64,000 nt of DNA, taken from assembly GCF_024666525.1 (NCBI RefSeq), contig NZ_CP088294.1, positions 2,170,001 to 2,234,000 of the forward strand. Direction: 5' to 3'. Below are positions 25,286-35,360 of the stretch, piece after piece. Below the pieces are notes generated by a model that had not been told where the DNA came from, searched no databases, and saw only the letters and a list, made by a program, of their open reading frames with translations. A program made the translations under genes and the position numbers. This stretch comes from Pseudomonas sp. J452 (GTDB lineage Bacteria > Pseudomonadota > Gammaproteobacteria > Pseudomonadales > Pseudomonadaceae). How positions within the stretch are numbered: position 1 is the stretch's first letter; every line of letters begins with the position of its first letter.

Positions 25286-25693
25286 AAAACGTCCTTCACC
25301 ATAGGCAGATGCTGAAGTGTACCCGGCGCAGGGATGTGTGCGGGGCATGGGTGACGCTGGCCGAATTGTTGCTGCAATCCTTGGATATTTCCTGGTTGTC
25401 CGATTGGTCAGGATATGAATTTTTGTAGGGGAATGGTTTTGTGCGGGTTGGCGCGCATGCTGATTTGCGCCACACTTTTTCCGGCAGTCGAGACATTTAG
25501 GCGCATGATGGCTGCGTAAAAGCCCAGGTCGCGTATCAGTAACTGGCTGATTGCCATCACCTGCGCCATCCAGCAGGATCGCCGCCCTCGCCGTGCCTGG
25601 TGCAACCAGTAGCGGCACGCGAAACGTACCCAACCAGGGAGAGGTGGTACCCGATATTGCAGGGGCAGAAGACCCCGTCTGAGGAGTTAGCAC
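25286..25693. other. Intergenic region before the response regulator
   Basis: I see no gene in these 408 bases. The middle part is AT-richer (around 25370-25460) and may hold promoters for both flanking divergent genes. The last 30 bases contain GAGGAG, the ribosome site of the response regulator. Confidence 0.5.
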
Positions 25694-26335
25694 ATGCCCG
25701 CGCGGGTTGTATTGGTCGATGATCACGAATTGGTCAGAGCTGGGATTCGTTCGCTGTTGCTGGAAGCTGGTTACGAAGTGGTTGCCGAGGGCAGTGATGG
25801 CGACCAGGTCGAGGCGCTGGTGGAGACGCATCGTCCGGACGTGCTGCTGCTCGACCTGACCATGCGCCGCTGCTCCGGTCTGGAAGCCCTGAGCACCGTG
25901 CGTTCGCGCTGGCCAGAGCTGCCGGTGATCCTGCTGTCGATGCACGACACCCGCGACTATGTGATCAAGGCCATGCAGATGGGCGCCTCGGGCTACCTGC
26001 TCAAGGATGCTGCCGTGATCGAGCTGCAACTGGCCCTGCAGGCCGTGCTCGATGGTCATCGCTACCTCAGCCCACGGGTGGCGGGGCAGGTGATCGATGC
26101 CGCGGCCGGGGTGACCGAGGAAACGCCGCTGGAGCTGCTGACCAATCGCCAGCAGGAGGTGCTGTACTGGCTGGCCAAGGGCAAGAGCAACAAGGAAGTA
26201 GCCTTTATCCTCAACCTCAGCGTGAAAACCGTTGATACCCACCGCGCGCAGATCATGGACCGCCTGGCGATCCGCGATCTGGCGGGTCTGGTGATGTATG
26301 CCCTGCGCCGCGGCATCATCAAACTGGACGAGTGA
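25694..26335 (+). CDS. NarL/FixJ-family response regulator
   Basis: This 213-residue response regulator has a receiver domain at 1-120 with acidic pocket D9/D10, phospho-acceptor D54 (VLLLDLTMRR) and a KDA lysine near 107. The C-terminal LuxR-type helix-turn-helix reads LTNRQQEVLYWLAKGKSNKE and then LSVKTVDTHRAQIMDRL. No histidine kinase gene is adjacent. It precedes the chemosensory cluster by about 250 bases in the same direction, so it could be an output of that CheA or an unrelated orphan regulator. The GAGGAG ribosome site is strong. Confidence 0.92.
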   Translation: MPARVVLVDDHELVRAGIRSLLLEAGYEVVAEGSDGDQVEALVETHRPDVLLLDLTMRRCSGLEALSTVRSRWPELPVILLSMHDTRDYVIKAMQMGASGYLLKDAAVIELQLALQAVLDGHRYLSPRVAGQVIDAAAGVTEETPLELLTNRQQEVLYWLAKGKSNKEVAFILNLSVKTVDTHRAQIMDRLAIRDLAGLVMYALRRGIIKLDE

Positions 26336-26590
26336 ATCCTCGTTCACTGGCTAGGTATTACTACTTAGGCGCTCTCGCCAAATCACTGATAAGGATTTTG
26401 GCGCCAATTTAATAAGCTCCGGCAGGTATTTACGGTGATGGCAGCTTGCCACCCGCCGTCGGCCAAAATCTCAGCTACCGTTAATCTCAGTGAGTCGGCC
26501 TTCCCGCTTCAGTGGCGGGTAGGCTGTGGCCAGAACATAACAATAAAAGAGGGGCGCTCGAACCCCTCTCTGCTGCCTGGAGAACCATCC

Positions 26591-27721
26591 ATGGTCACGA
26601 GTTCGCGGCTAGTCGCCCATGCCCCGCGTTCCTGGCTGATTGCCGGCGTTCTGTTGATTCCAGTTGTCTGTGTGCTGCTGGCCGCTACCTGGTGGCACGG
26701 TGCACTGGCGGCTGGTTTGCTGCTGATCTGGCTGTGGTTGTTCCTCAACCGCCCGGCCTTGGCTCAGGGACCGGTAGTCGAAGACTCGGCGCCGGCCCTG
26801 GCGCAGACCCAGGCCAGCCTGGTGGCGCTGCGCGACCTGCTGGATGCCGTACTGCCACTCTGGGTACGCCATATCGAGCTGGTGCAGGGCCAGACCTACC
26901 AGGCAGCCGAAGGCCTGACCTCGAAATTCATCGGCATGAGCCAGCAGATCCACCAGGTACTCGACCTCGGCGGCGGTGAGGACGGCGCCGGGGTGTTCGA
27001 GGTGCTGCGCCATGCCCAGATCGAACTGCCGCGTGCGGTAAAGATGCTCGATGACACCAGTGAAGAGCGCCAGCGCTTCCTGGTCGAGATCCGCGAGCTG
27101 AGCGGCTTCGTCGGCGAATTGCACGGCATGGCCGAAGACGTGGCCAAGATCGCCTCGCAGACCAACCTGCTGGCCCTCAATGCGGCGATTGAAGCGGCAC
27201 GGGCTGGCGAGTCCGGGCGCGGCTTCTCGGTGGTCGCCGACGAGGTGCGCAAGCTGTCGTCGATGTCTGGGGAAACCGGGGCGAAGATCACCGAAAAAGT
27301 ACAGGTCATGGGCCGCTCGATGGAGTCCATGGTGGCGCGGGCCGAGCAGATGGACACCGTCAGCCAGAGCACTATCCAGGCTGCAGAAAATATCGTCGGG
27401 CAGGTACTCAGCGAACTGGCGGCGGGCGTCAGCCAGCTCGAGCAGCGCCTGCAAATGCTGCAGAGCAACAGCCGCGAGGTCGAACACACGGTCAACGCGG
27501 TGCTGGTCGACCTGCAGTTCCAGGACCGGGTCAGCCAGATCATTTCCCACATTACCGACGACATCCAGCGCCTGCAGGGCTGCATGGGTGATGAGCGGGT
27601 GCCCTCCAGTGGCGAGTGGCTGAAACGCCTGGAGTCCAGCTATACCACGCTGGAGCAGCAGCGTGCGCACAGCGGGCAGGCTGCAGGGGGCGTGGAGCAG
27701 TCCTCCGTCACTTTCTTCTGA
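26591..27721 (+). CDS. Methyl-accepting chemotaxis protein, HAMP-less, short
   Basis: This 376-residue protein has two adjacent N-terminal hydrophobic helices ([38 protein letters not shown]) with almost no periplasmic loop and no HAMP domain. A cytoplasmic coiled-coil follows, whose tip carries the MCP hairpin [20 protein letters not shown] followed by [13 protein letters not shown]. It probably binds CheA/CheW at the membrane and senses a cytoplasmic or membrane signal. GGAG lies eight bases before the ATG at 26591. A small hairpin (GAGGGGCGCTCGAACCCCTC) sits just upstream. It is the first gene of the chemosensory operon. Confidence 0.88.
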   Translation: MVTSSRLVAHAPRSWLIAGVLLIPVVCVLLAATWWHGALAAGLLLIWLWLFLNRPALAQGPVVEDSAPALAQTQASLVALRDLLDAVLPLWVRHIELVQGQTYQAAEGLTSKFIGMSQQIHQVLDLGGGEDGAGVFEVLRHAQIELPRAVKMLDDTSEERQRFLVEIRELSGFVGELHGMAEDVAKIASQTNLLALNAAIEAARAGESGRGFSVVADEVRKLSSMSGETGAKITEKVQVMGRSMESMVARAEQMDTVSQSTIQAAENIVGQVLSELAAGVSQLEQRLQMLQSNSREVEHTVNAVLVDLQFQDRVSQIISHITDDIQRLQGCMGDERVPSSGEWLKRLESSYTTLEQQRAHSGQAAGGVEQSSVTFF

Positions 27722-27755
27722 ACACACACATCTGAACGGAAACAGGGATCAAGTC

Positions 27756-28124
27756 ATGGGCAAGACCGTATTGGTGGTGGACGACTCGACGAGTTTTCGC
27801 CAGGTCGTCGGCATCGCGCTCAAGGGTGCCGGCTACGACGTGCTGGAAGCCTGCGATGGCAAGGATGCGCTGAGCAAACTGGATGGGCGCAAGATCAACC
27901 TGATCGTCTCCGACGTGAACATGCCGAACATGGACGGCATCACCTTCGTCAAATCGGCCAAGCTGCTGCCGGCCTACAAGTTCACCCCGGTGATCATGCT
28001 CACCACCGAGGCTGGCGAGGCGAAGAAGGCCGAAGGCAAGGCCGCCGGGGTGCGTGCCTGGGTGGTCAAACCCTTCCAGCCGCCGGTACTGCTGGATGCC
28101 GTGTCCAAGCTGATCCTGCCTTAA
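27756..28124 (+). CDS. cheY: CheY-like single-domain response regulator
   Basis: This 122-residue receiver domain has D9/D10 (VLVVDDSTS), phospho-acceptor D53 (IVSDVNMPNMDG), a conserved Thr (MLTTEAG) and Lys (WVVKPFQPP). It has no output domain, as in CheY. It sits between the short MCP and a STAS protein in the chemosensory operon and is the likely diffusible output or phosphate sink of the CheA encoded next. AGGGA precedes the ATG at 27756. Confidence 0.93.
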   Translation: MGKTVLVVDDSTSFRQVVGIALKGAGYDVLEACDGKDALSKLDGRKINLIVSDVNMPNMDGITFVKSAKLLPAYKFTPVIMLTTEAGEAKKAEGKAAGVRAWVVKPFQPPVLLDAVSKLILP

Positions 28125-28134
28125 CGGTGAGCGC

Positions 28135-28473
28135 ATGAGCGAAATCAGTGGTCGTGAGGAAGGCGGGCGATTTATCGCCGCCGTGCAGGGCGAGTTCAAT
28201 ATCTACAATGCCGCCGAGCTCAAGGATGAGTTGCTGGGGTTGCTGGGCAGCCATAAGCAACTCGATATCGACCTCGGTGCGGTCGAGGATTTCGACAGCA
28301 GCGGCGTACAGATCCTCCTGATGCTCAAGCGCGAGGCTCAGCGCCAGAAACGCAACCTGACTTTCGTGCAGCACGCGCCGAGCGTGCGCGAGGTGCTCGA
28401 CCTGCTCAACCTGGTTGCCGAACTGGGCGATCCGCTGGTCATCCCGCTGGACGCCGCTGGAGCTCGCCCATGA
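28135..28473 (+). CDS. STAS-domain protein (SpoIIAA-like)
   Basis: This 112-residue STAS domain carries the phosphorylatable-serine motif VEDFDSSGVQILLML near residues 50-64, as in anti-sigma-factor antagonists. STAS proteins occur in some chemosensory operons, where they may connect CheA to a partner-switching output. The stop overlaps the cheA start codon (ATGA), so the two are translationally coupled. No cognate serine kinase or phosphatase is visible in the window. Confidence 0.9.
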   Translation: MSEISGREEGGRFIAAVQGEFNIYNAAELKDELLGLLGSHKQLDIDLGAVEDFDSSGVQILLMLKREAQRQKRNLTFVQHAPSVREVLDLLNLVAELGDPLVIPLDAAGARP

Positions 28474-30710
28474 ATCTGGATCAAGCCCGTGGTGCCCTGG
28501 TGCAGGAAGGCCGTGAACTGCTCACGGCGATGGAAGACGCGCTGCTGGAAATCGAGAGCGACGGCTACAACAGCGAGCGGGTCAATGCGATTTTTCGGGC
28601 CGCGCATACCATCAAGGGTTCGGCAGGGCTGTTCGGCCTGGAGTCGCTGATCAACTTCACCCATGTGGTGGAAAGCCTGCTGGATGAGGTGCGCAACGGC
28701 GAGCAAATCCTCGACGGAGCGATGCTCTCGCTGCTGCTGACCTGTGGCGACTATATAGGCAGCCTGCTTACGGCGGTCGAGGAACGCAGCGAGGCCAATG
28801 AGCCCAATCCGGCGTTGCGTGAGCACCTGCTCAGCCAGTTGAACGACTACCTGCAACCGGCCGTCGAGGCAGTTGCGGCGCCAGCGGAAGAAAGCACGGA
28901 ACGCCCGGAAAGCACCGCGGTGTCGTCGGTGCAGGCCGCTACCGGGCGGGTCGATGTCATGGAGGGCGAGGCGGTTAGCAGTGACCTCTGGCACATCTCC
29001 TTGCGGCCCAATAGCGACGTGCTGCGCAGCGGTATGGATCCGCTGTCGTTCCTGCGTTACCTGGGCAAACTGGGGCGCATCGTCTACATCCACACGCTGA
29101 CCGATCAGGTGCCGGACGCCGCCGGCTTCGATGCCGAGACCAGTTACCTGGGCTATGAGCTGGAGTTCGAGTCCAGCGCCAGCAAGCAGGAAATCGAGGA
29201 TGCCTTCGAGTTCATCCGCGAAGACAGTCAGCTGCTCATTCTGCCGCCGCACAGCGCCATCGATGCCTTTATCAAACTGATCTCCAGCCTGCCGGAAGCG
29301 CCGGGGCGCCTAGGGGAGATGCTGGTGCGCAGCGGTGCGCTGACCACCCACGAGCTGCAGCGCGTGCTGGAGCGGCAGAGCAGTGGTCGGCAGCCGGCAC
29401 CGCCGCTGGGCACCCTGCTGGTCGAGGAACAGCTGGTGGCGCCGCCGGTGGTCTCGGCGGCCCTGCACAAGCAGAAACAGAGCGAAGAAAAACGCAGCCA
29501 GGAGCAGGTGTTCATCAAGGTCGAAGTGGGCAAGCTCGACCAGTTGATCAACCTGGTCGGCGAGCTGGTGATCGCCGGTGCCGCGGCCAGCCTGTCGCTG
29601 CGCCAGGGCGATCCGGCCGCCATGGCCGAGGCCAACGAAGGCGTCGCCACTCTGGTGGAACATATCCGCGACGCTTCGCTGTCGCTGCGCATGGTCGCTA
29701 TCGGCGAAGTGTTCCAGCGCTTCCCGCGGGTGGTGCGCGATATCAGCAAGGAACTGGGCAAGGACATCGAGCTGCTGATCACCGGCGCCGACACCGAGCT
29801 GGACAAGTCCATGGTCGAGAAGCTCGCCGATCCGCTGATGCATATCGTGCGCAATGCCATGGACCACGGCATCGAGCCGTCCGAGTTACGCCAGATCAGC
29901 GGCAAGACTGCGCGCGGCCTGCTGCGCCTGAATGCCTTCCACGAGTCGGGCAGCATCGTCATCGAAGTCAGCGACGACGGCCGTGGCCTGGATCGCGACA
30001 GGATCCTCGCCAAGGCCATCGAGAAAGGGCTGGTGCAGGCCGACCAGGTGCTGAGTGACGCCGAAGTCTATCGGCTGATTTTTGAGCCCGGTTTCTCCAC
30101 TGCCGCGCAGGTGACCAACCTGTCCGGACGTGGCGTGGGCATGGATGTGGTGCGGCGCAACATCGAGCAGCTGCGTGGCGAGGTCGAGGTGCTCAGCGAG
30201 TTTGGCCAGGGCAGCACGGTGCGCATCCGCCTGCCGCTGACCCTGGCGATCATCGATGGCTTCCAGGTCAAGGTGGCTGGCGAGGTATTCGTCCTGCCGC
30301 TGGATCAGGTCATCGAGTGTGTCGATCTGGGGGCGCAGCAGGACCTCAACGAACTGTTCAACCTGCGCGGTGAGGCGCTGCCCTATGTGCGCCTGCGCGA
30401 GCTGTTCGGCCTGGAGGCCGCTGTCGATGGGCGCGCCAGCCTGGTGGTGCTGCAGTTCGGCGCGAGCCGGGCCGGCGTGGTGGTCGATGAGCTGGTCGGC
30501 GAGTTCCAGGCGGTGATCAAGCCGCTCGGACAGATCTTCGCGCGCAACAAGATTCTCAGCGGCTCGACCATCCTCGGTGATGGCAGCGTGGCGTTGATTC
30601 TCGATGTCCCCCAACTGATTCATCGGGCCAGTAGCGCCGTTGTCTCGTCGGGCAACCTTAGCAGTGGCCCACTCAAGGCCGAGTCCCCAGCAGTAGTTTC
30701 GACCTACTAA
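28470..30710 (+). CDS. cheA: Chemotaxis histidine kinase CheA
   Basis: This 746-residue kinase shows the Hpt domain with H46 (IFRAAHTIKGSAG) and a linker region that includes a second acidic-rich segment near 180-270. The dimerisation helix follows (VGKLDQLINLVGELVIAGAA near 352), then the HATPase domain with N-box HIVRNAMDHGIEPSEL, G1 IEVSDDGRGLD and G2 NLSGRGVGMDVVRRN. The C-terminus is a CheW-like regulatory domain (DGFQVKVAGEVFVLPLDQVI). It lacks a receiver domain. All catalytic boxes look intact. It would phosphorylate CheY, CheB and possibly the REC-EAL protein of the same operon. Confidence 0.95.
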   Translation: MNLDQARGALVQEGRELLTAMEDALLEIESDGYNSERVNAIFRAAHTIKGSAGLFGLESLINFTHVVESLLDEVRNGEQILDGAMLSLLLTCGDYIGSLLTAVEERSEANEPNPALREHLLSQLNDYLQPAVEAVAAPAEESTERPESTAVSSVQAATGRVDVMEGEAVSSDLWHISLRPNSDVLRSGMDPLSFLRYLGKLGRIVYIHTLTDQVPDAAGFDAETSYLGYELEFESSASKQEIEDAFEFIREDSQLLILPPHSAIDAFIKLISSLPEAPGRLGEMLVRSGALTTHELQRVLERQSSGRQPAPPLGTLLVEEQLVAPPVVSAALHKQKQSEEKRSQEQVFIKVEVGKLDQLINLVGELVIAGAAASLSLRQGDPAAMAEANEGVATLVEHIRDASLSLRMVAIGEVFQRFPRVVRDISKELGKDIELLITGADTELDKSMVEKLADPLMHIVRNAMDHGIEPSELRQISGKTARGLLRLNAFHESGSIVIEVSDDGRGLDRDRILAKAIEKGLVQADQVLSDAEVYRLIFEPGFSTAAQVTNLSGRGVGMDVVRRNIEQLRGEVEVLSEFGQGSTVRIRLPLTLAIIDGFQVKVAGEVFVLPLDQVIECVDLGAQQDLNELFNLRGEALPYVRLRELFGLEAAVDGRASLVVLQFGASRAGVVVDELVGEFQAVIKPLGQIFARNKILSGSTILGDGSVALILDVPQLIHRASSAVVSSGNLSSGPLKAESPAVVSTY

Positions 30711-30725
30711 AAGGAACGTCAGGAG

Positions 30726-32387
30726 ATGACTATGTTCAGCAACATGAAACTGGCGACCAAGCTGATTCTGGCTTTTCTGGTCGTTGCCACCATCGCCGGG
30801 GTTATCGGCTTCATCGGTACCCGCAGTGTCAATGCGGTCAACGACATGATGACTGATATCTACGACAACCAACTGGTGCCGATCGATGACATCGGTAACG
30901 TGCGCGTCCACGTTTCCGACAATTTCCGTCGCCTGTACCAGGTGGCGACCCAGCAGGATCCGCTTGCTGCGGAGAAGATCAAGGAAAAAATCCAGGACAG
31001 CGACAAGGCCATCGCTGAAGGCTACAAGAAGTACCTGGCGACCGTTTTGTCCCCTGAAGAGCAGGCCGTGGTGCCCAAGCTGGATGCGGCCACCGAGAAA
31101 TATCACCAGATGACCGACCAGGTCATGCGGCTGCTCGACAATGGCAATCAGCCGCAGGCCTTGGAACTGGTGGGCGGTGAGCTGAACACTGTCTACAACG
31201 AGCGCCGTGCGCTGGCAGCTGAGTTGTCGGAGATCATGGCCAGGAATGCCGCTGTCACCAACAAAGCGTCGGATCAGATCGTCGGCAATATCATGACCCT
31301 GCTGACCGGCCTGATGATCGGCGGCTTCATTATCTCCCTGGCCCTGGGTCTGCTGGTGACCCGCGTGATCGTGCGTCAACTGGGTGGTGAACCGGCCTAT
31401 GCCGCCGAAGTGGTCAGCCGGGTTGCGGCCGGCGACCTGACTGTCGATGTACAACTGCGCCAGGGCGACAACGGCAGCCTGTTGGCCAGCATGCGCCAGA
31501 TGACCGAAAAGCTGCGCGCCATCATGGGCGATGTCCGGATGACCGCCGACTCCCTGGCCTCGGCCTCCGAGCAGGTCGCCGCCTCGGCCCAGGCACTCAG
31601 CCAGAATGCTTCCGAGCAGGCGGCCAACGTCGAGGAGACCAGCGCTTCGGTTGAGGAAATTGCCGCCACCGTGGCGCAGAACAGCGAGAACGCCAGGGTC
31701 ACCGACGGCATGGCCAGCCAGTCGTCCAAGGACGCGACTGAGGGCGGTGAGGCGGTGCGCGAGATGGTCCAGGCCATGCGCAAGATCGCCGACAAGATCG
31801 GCATCATCGACGACATCGCCTACCAGACCAACCTGCTGGCGCTCAACGCAGCGATCGAGGCGGCGCGTGCCGGTGACCATGGCAAGGGCTTCGCCGTGGT
31901 GGCTGCCGAAGTACGCAAGCTGGCCGAGCGCAGCCAGGTGGCGGCGCAGGAAATCGGCGGCGTGGCCGGCAGCAGCGTGACCCTGGCCGAGCGTGCCGGG
32001 CAACTGCTCGATCAGATGGTGCCGTCGATCCGCAAGACCGCCGATCTGGTGCAGGAAATCTCTTCCGCTTCGCGCGAGCAGAACACCGGTCTTGAGCAGA
32101 TCAACCTGGCGGTAACCCAGCTGGCGCAGACCACCCAGGTCAATGCCTCGGCCTCCGAAGAGCTGTCGTCCACCTCCGAAGAAATGAGCGGCCAGGCCGT
32201 GCAATTGCAGGAAATGATCCAGTTCTTCCAGTTGTCCGAAGGCGCCGCGCGCAGTCAGGGCCATGGCCATACGCCGAGCGTGTCCGGCAAGTCAGCCGGG
32301 CGCAAGGCGCCAGCCCGTGCGGCGATGCCGGCGCGGCGCCCGCAGCAGGACGAGTCGGTCGATGAAACGGCATTTACCCGCTTCTAA
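30726..32387 (+). CDS. Methyl-accepting chemotaxis protein with periplasmic four-helix domain
   Basis: This 553-residue receptor has TM1 near 11-33 ([20 protein letters not shown]), a periplasmic helical-bundle sensor to about 190, TM2 ([20 protein letters not shown]) and a HAMP domain beginning RQLGGEP. The signalling domain has the hairpin [20 protein letters not shown]. Methylation helices flank the hairpin. The C-terminus is a flexible Ala/Arg-rich linker ending FTRF, an aromatic-x-x-aromatic tail like those that dock CheR/CheB/CheD. The ligand is unknown. It sits between cheA and cheW. Confidence 0.94.
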   Translation: MTMFSNMKLATKLILAFLVVATIAGVIGFIGTRSVNAVNDMMTDIYDNQLVPIDDIGNVRVHVSDNFRRLYQVATQQDPLAAEKIKEKIQDSDKAIAEGYKKYLATVLSPEEQAVVPKLDAATEKYHQMTDQVMRLLDNGNQPQALELVGGELNTVYNERRALAAELSEIMARNAAVTNKASDQIVGNIMTLLTGLMIGGFIISLALGLLVTRVIVRQLGGEPAYAAEVVSRVAAGDLTVDVQLRQGDNGSLLASMRQMTEKLRAIMGDVRMTADSLASASEQVAASAQALSQNASEQAANVEETSASVEEIAATVAQNSENARVTDGMASQSSKDATEGGEAVREMVQAMRKIADKIGIIDDIAYQTNLLALNAAIEAARAGDHGKGFAVVAAEVRKLAERSQVAAQEIGGVAGSSVTLAERAGQLLDQMVPSIRKTADLVQEISSASREQNTGLEQINLAVTQLAQTTQVNASASEELSSTSEEMSGQAVQLQEMIQFFQLSEGAARSQGHGHTPSVSGKSAGRKAPARAAMPARRPQQDESVDETAFTRF

Positions 32388-32399
32388 GGAGGCTGTGCG

Positions 32400-32933
32400 A
32401 TGAGCAATTTGCCAGCCCATATGCAGGGCCGCCCGGCGGCTCTGGTGGAGACGCCGTTGACCCAGCAGTTCCTCACCCTGACCCTGGGTGAGGAGCTGTT
32501 CGCCCTGCCGATCGAGCATATCCGCGAGATCATCGAGTTCGGCGGGCTCACCGAAATTCCGCTAATGCCGGCGTTTCTGCGCGGGGTGATCAATCTGCGC
32601 GGGGCGGTGGTACCGGTGGTCGACCTGGCCGTGCGTTTCGGCCGTGAGCGCACTGCCATCGGCAAGCGCACCTGTATCGTCATCGTCGAGGTGGCTCAGG
32701 CCGATAGCCTGCAGCTGCTCGGCATCATCGTCGATGCGGTGAATGAAGTGCTGGCTGTTGAAGGCCATCAGTTGGAGAGTCGCCCGGCGTTCGGTGCGCG
32801 GATCCGTGCCGACTTCATCGCCGGGATCCTCAAGCAGAACGAGCAGTTCATCATCGTTCTGGATATTCCCCAGGTGCTGTCACTCGATGAGCTGGCGGAC
32901 CTGGTCGGCACTCTTGATCAGGCGACGGTGTGA
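32400..32933 (+). CDS. cheW: Chemotaxis coupling protein CheW
   Basis: This 177-residue CheW domain has the usual two-barrel pattern: FLTLTLGEELFALPIEHIRE, the conserved MPAFLRGVINLRGAVVPVVD loop that contacts receptors, and FIIVLDIPQVLSLDEL near the end. It couples the receptors of this operon to CheA. It follows the MCP by 12 bases with AAGGAG before the ATG. Confidence 0.95.
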   Translation: MSNLPAHMQGRPAALVETPLTQQFLTLTLGEELFALPIEHIREIIEFGGLTEIPLMPAFLRGVINLRGAVVPVVDLAVRFGRERTAIGKRTCIVIVEVAQADSLQLLGIIVDAVNEVLAVEGHQLESRPAFGARIRADFIAGILKQNEQFIIVLDIPQVLSLDELADLVGTLDQATV

Positions 32934-32940
32934 GTAGGTG

Positions 32941-33783
32941 ATGGCTGACGGCGGTGTGGCGATGAAGTCCGGGCTGGATATCGTGCTGAGCGAGGCGGAG
33001 TTTCGCCTGCTGCAACAGCTGTTTTACGACCGTGTGGGCATCCAGTTGCCGCCGGTGAAGAAACCGCTGATCTGCGGACGCCTGTCCAAGCGCCTGAGCG
33101 CGTTGCGCATGCACAGCTACAAGCAGTATTACCAGCACCTGATCTCCTCGCAGGGTTCGGCAGAGCTGGAGGTGGCGATCGACCTGATCACCACCCATGA
33201 AACCTACTTTTTCCGCGAGCCCAAGCACTTCGACTTCCTCCAGCAGAAAATCCTCCCGGCGCTGGCGGCGCAGCCAGACTTCCGGGTATGGAGTGCGGCC
33301 AGCTCCACCGGCGAGGAGGCCTACACGCTGGCCATGTTGCTCGATAGCGGCCGGCCGCACCGGCCCTGGAGCGTGGTCGCCACCGATGTCAGCCAGCAGG
33401 TGCTGGCCGATGCCCGCCGTGGCCTGTATGTCATGGCGCGCGGCGATAAGATCCCGCCGCACTATCTGAAGCGTTACTGCCTGCGTGGGCGGGATCGCTA
33501 TGAAGGCTACTTTCTGGTGGAACCGGCCTTGCGCGAGCGGGTCGAGTTCCGCCCGGGCAACCTGACCAAGTCGGCACCGGAGCTGGGCCTGTTCGACCTG
33601 ATTCTGCTGCGAAATGTATTGATCTACTTCGATGTACCGACCAAGCATCAGGTGCTGAAGAATGTGGTCGACCGCCTCAAACCCGGTGGTTTTCTGATGG
33701 TCGGGCACTCCGAGGCGCTGCACGACACTCAGCAACCGCTGGAGTTGGTCAGCTCGTCGATCTACCGCAAGGTGGCGCGATGA
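32941..33783 (+). CDS. cheR: Chemoreceptor methyltransferase CheR
   Basis: This 280-residue SAM-dependent methyltransferase has an N-terminal helical domain (SEAEFRLLQQLFYDRVGIQL) and a SAM-binding core FRVWSAASSTGEEAYTLAML. THETYFFRE and LILLRNVLIYFD motifs are typical of CheR. It methylates glutamates of the receptors. The ATG at 32941 is preceded by TAGGTG; the stop overlaps the cheD start. The C-terminal tail of the adjacent MCP may serve as its tether. Confidence 0.95.
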   Translation: MADGGVAMKSGLDIVLSEAEFRLLQQLFYDRVGIQLPPVKKPLICGRLSKRLSALRMHSYKQYYQHLISSQGSAELEVAIDLITTHETYFFREPKHFDFLQQKILPALAAQPDFRVWSAASSTGEEAYTLAMLLDSGRPHRPWSVVATDVSQQVLADARRGLYVMARGDKIPPHYLKRYCLRGRDRYEGYFLVEPALRERVEFRPGNLTKSAPELGLFDLILLRNVLIYFDVPTKHQVLKNVVDRLKPGGFLMVGHSEALHDTQQPLELVSSSIYRKVAR

Positions 33784-34283
33784 GCGGAAAGCGCTTCCTC
33801 AATCCCGGCGGCTGGTATTTCGGCGGGGGCGATTTGCGCGTGGAAACCCTGCTTGGGCCCTGTGTCTCGATCGTGCTGTGGTTCCCTGAAGTGCGTAAAG
33901 GTGGCATGTGCCATTTCCAGCTGCCAGGCAAGCGCCGGGTGACCGAGCATGCCCGCGACCTGGATGGCCGTTATGGCGGTGAGGCCTGGATCTGGCTCAA
34001 GCAGCAGACCCGGGTACATGCCCTGAATCTGCAGGACGCCGAGGTCAAGCTGTTTGGTGGCTCGCGCAGTCTGAACAACCCTGGCTCATCCATGCGCCAG
34101 GAGATTGGGGCGCAGAACATCGAATTCGTCGAAAGGCTGATGGAGGAAACCAGGGTGCGAGTGGTTGGGCGCGATCTGGGCGGCGATGGCTATCGCTACC
34201 TGCGTTTCGATCTGGCGACCGGTGAAGTCTGGGTGCGCCGCGGCGGGGCGTTGAATATCAAGGCGCTCGAGGAAATGCAGTAA
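33780..34283 (+). CDS. cheD: Chemoreceptor glutamine deamidase CheD
   Basis: This 167-residue CheD shows the catalytic Cys in [14 protein letters not shown] near residue 28, followed by MCHFQLP with the catalytic His near 45 and the [11 protein letters not shown] strand. It deamidates receptor glutamines and can interact with CheC-type phosphatases, none of which is present here. It overlaps cheR by four bases and shares TAATG with cheB, so translation is coupled through cheR-cheD-cheB. Confidence 0.94.
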   Translation: MSGKRFLNPGGWYFGGGDLRVETLLGPCVSIVLWFPEVRKGGMCHFQLPGKRRVTEHARDLDGRYGGEAWIWLKQQTRVHALNLQDAEVKLFGGSRSLNNPGSSMRQEIGAQNIEFVERLMEETRVRVVGRDLGGDGYRYLRFDLATGEVWVRRGGALNIKALEEMQ

Positions 34284-35347
34284 TGACCATCAAGGTAATG
34301 ATTGTCGATGACTCGGCGGTAATGCGTGAGGTGATGCAGCAGTTGCTGGCGCCGCACAAGGATATCGAGGTGGTAGGCGCGGCCATGGATCCGCTGCTGG
34401 CCATGCAGAAAATGCAGACGGTCTGGCCGGATGTGATCCTGCTCGATGTGGAAATGCCGCGCATGGACGGCATCACCTTCTTGCGCCAGATCATGGCGAC
34501 CCGGCCGACGCCGGTGGTGATCTGCTCGACCCTGACCGAAAAGGGCGCCGATATCACCTTGCAGGCTTTGTCTGCCGGGGCGGTGGAGGTCATCACCAAG
34601 CCGACCATGGGCCTGCGCGACTTCCTCAAGGACAGCGCCCAGGAAATGCTCACCGCCATCCGCACGGCGGCCAGGGCGCGGGTCAAGCCCAGCTTGCCGA
34701 CTACGCTGAAGAAAGAGGAAAAGCTCAGCGCCGACGTGCTGGTCAATTTGCCGACTAGCAGCGGACTGCTGAATCAGCGCACCACCGAGAAGATTGTGCT
34801 GCTGGGAACCTCCACCGGCGGCACCCAGGCGTTGGAGGCGGTGCTGTGCGAATTGCCGGCGAACAGCCCGGCTATCGCCATTGTCCAACACATGCCGGAA
34901 AAATTTACCCGCAGTTTCGCCGAACGCCTCGACTCGCTGTGTGCCATCGAGGTCCGTGAGGCCCAGGATGGTGACCGCATGCTGCCAGGGCGGGCGCTGA
35001 TCGCACCGGGTGGTCGACATATGCTGATCAAACGCAGCGGAGGGCAGTATTTCGTGGAGGTCAAGGATGGTCCGTTGGTCAGTCGTCACCGCCCGTCGGT
35101 AGATGTGCTGTTCCGCTCCGCAGCGGTGCAGGCTGGGCGCAATGCCCTGGCGGTGATCATGACGGGTATGGGCGACGATGGCGCGCGAGGCCTCAAGGAG
35201 TTGCATGAAGCCGGTGCGCGAACCTTTGCCCAGGACGAAGAAAGTTGCGTGGTGTTCGGTATGCCAAAAGAGGCTATCAAGTTGGGAGGCGTGGAGGAGA
35301 TTGTCGCGCTGGACGAAATTCCCCGGGTAGTGATGAGCTGGCGATGA
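34283..35347 (+). CDS. cheB: Chemoreceptor methylesterase CheB
   Basis: This 354-residue enzyme has an N-terminal receiver with D55 ([13 protein letters not shown]) and a C-terminal methylesterase. The catalytic triad is readable as Ser in [16 protein letters not shown], His in [10 protein letters not shown] and Asp in [12 protein letters not shown]. It removes receptor methyl groups when phosphorylated by CheA. It overlaps cheD at TAATG and precedes the REC-EAL gene by 13 bases. Confidence 0.96.
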   Translation: MTIKVMIVDDSAVMREVMQQLLAPHKDIEVVGAAMDPLLAMQKMQTVWPDVILLDVEMPRMDGITFLRQIMATRPTPVVICSTLTEKGADITLQALSAGAVEVITKPTMGLRDFLKDSAQEMLTAIRTAARARVKPSLPTTLKKEEKLSADVLVNLPTSSGLLNQRTTEKIVLLGTSTGGTQALEAVLCELPANSPAIAIVQHMPEKFTRSFAERLDSLCAIEVREAQDGDRMLPGRALIAPGGRHMLIKRSGGQYFVEVKDGPLVSRHRPSVDVLFRSAAVQAGRNALAVIMTGMGDDGARGLKELHEAGARTFAQDEESCVVFGMPKEAIKLGGVEEIVALDEIPRVVMSWR

Positions 35348-35360
35348 AGAGGCGATTGCA

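Noticed and set aside
25590..25690. Possible c-di-GMP or other riboswitch before the response regulator
   Set aside because: GCGAAACGTACCCAACCAGG has only a loose resemblance to a GEMM core; conserved tetraloop/receptor and the GGGACGCAAAGCC-type segment are missing.
29886..32270. 794-codon open frame on the minus strand opposite cheA and the receptor
   Set aside because: Antisense shadow of two well-supported genes; the residues (runs of L, G, Q, H) form no known domain.
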